Positions 5,840-5,927 of a stretch of 5,927 nucleotides of DNA are shown here, one piece after another. The position numbers and the translations under genes are program-made. The notes under the pieces are model-generated. The model worked only from the letters and a program-made list of their open reading frames with translations, was not told the DNA's origin and did no database searches. The stretch covers positions 1 to 5,927 of the forward strand of contig CABPWC010000090.1 in the NCBI GenBank assembly GCA_902461025.1, written 5' to 3'. How positions within the stretch are numbered: the stretch's first letter is position 1; every line of letters begins with the position of its first letter. Source of the DNA: an uncultured Streptococcus sp. (GTDB lineage Bacteria; Bacillota; Bacilli; Lactobacillales; Streptococcaceae).

Positions 5840-5927
5840 GTGCAATTTTTGGATAATCGCGTGGAGAGTTTATCTTTTCATGAGGAAAGTCCATGCTAGC
5901 ACAGGCTGTGATGCCTGTAGTGTTTGT
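5840..5927 (+). ncRNA. rnpB: RNase P RNA (type B), 5' portion, cut by the window edge
   Basis: RNase P RNA is the catalytic RNA that removes 5' leaders from pre-tRNAs. The segment begins GTGCAATTTTTGGATAATCGC, the usual streptococcal 5' end, whose P1 partner would lie at the far 3' end outside the window. The P3 helix is visible as a 9-bp stem, 5860-5868 with 5874-5882, with three G-U wobbles and a UUUAU loop. The universally conserved GAGGAAAGTCC block (CR-I) spans 5882-5892. A further hairpin pairs ACAGGC (5901-5906) with GCCTGT (5913-5918), probably P5.1 of type B RNAs. About 300 nt of the gene remain beyond the edge. The 5' end is set by similarity and could be off by a few bases. Confidence 0.93.

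Noticed and set aside
1..5927. CRISPR array, insertion sequence, BOX/RUP-type repeat, phage or toxin-antitoxin genes
   Set aside because: No regularly spaced repeats, transposase-like frames or recognisable repeat elements were seen on either strand.

Overview
The window is AT-rich, low-GC Gram-positive DNA from a Streptococcus. Its proteins look most like those of the mitis group (S. pneumoniae, S. mitis, S. oralis and relatives). The evidence is a close recalled match to pneumococcal AliA, PBP1a, RecU, the DUF1273/YpsA-family protein and GpsB, plus the order pbp1a-recU / ypsA-gpsB-rnpB, which is conserved in streptococci and largely in Bacillus. Many residue differences from pneumococcus, and the absence of any gene between aliA and pbp1a, argue against a typical S. 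pneumoniae strain. The species cannot be fixed from the sequence alone.

Layout: (1) 1-2031, plus strand: a promoter remnant and an oligopeptide-binding lipoprotein of the AliA type. (2) 2032-2107: a convergent intergenic stretch with two back-to-back hairpin terminators, the first serving aliA and the second bidirectional and placed to end pbp1a. (3) 2108-4826, minus strand: the recU-pbp1a operon, with genes overlapping by 8 nt. (4) 4827-4893: a compact divergent control region with a clear extended -10 promoter for recU-pbp1a, a possible overlapping promoter for the rightward gene, and a 15-nt perfect dyad next to the recU ribosome binding site. (5) 4894-5826, plus strand: a YpsA-family (DUF1273, SLOG-like) gene, then gpsB with its own likely promoter. 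(6) 5840 to the right edge: the 5' end of rnpB, the RNase P RNA, truncated by the window.

The central block is a cell-wall and chromosome-maintenance neighbourhood. PBP1a polymerises and cross-links septal and peripheral peptidoglycan. GpsB organises the division and elongation machinery and controls PBP activity. RecU resolves Holliday junctions so chromosomes can separate before division. The YpsA-family protein has been linked to cell division in Firmicutes. AliA is a peptide-uptake receptor next to, but transcribed toward, this block. I see no mobile element, CRISPR array, phage gene or clearly new system. The findings are local: allele-type differences in PBP1a, regulatory architecture and gene-start questions.
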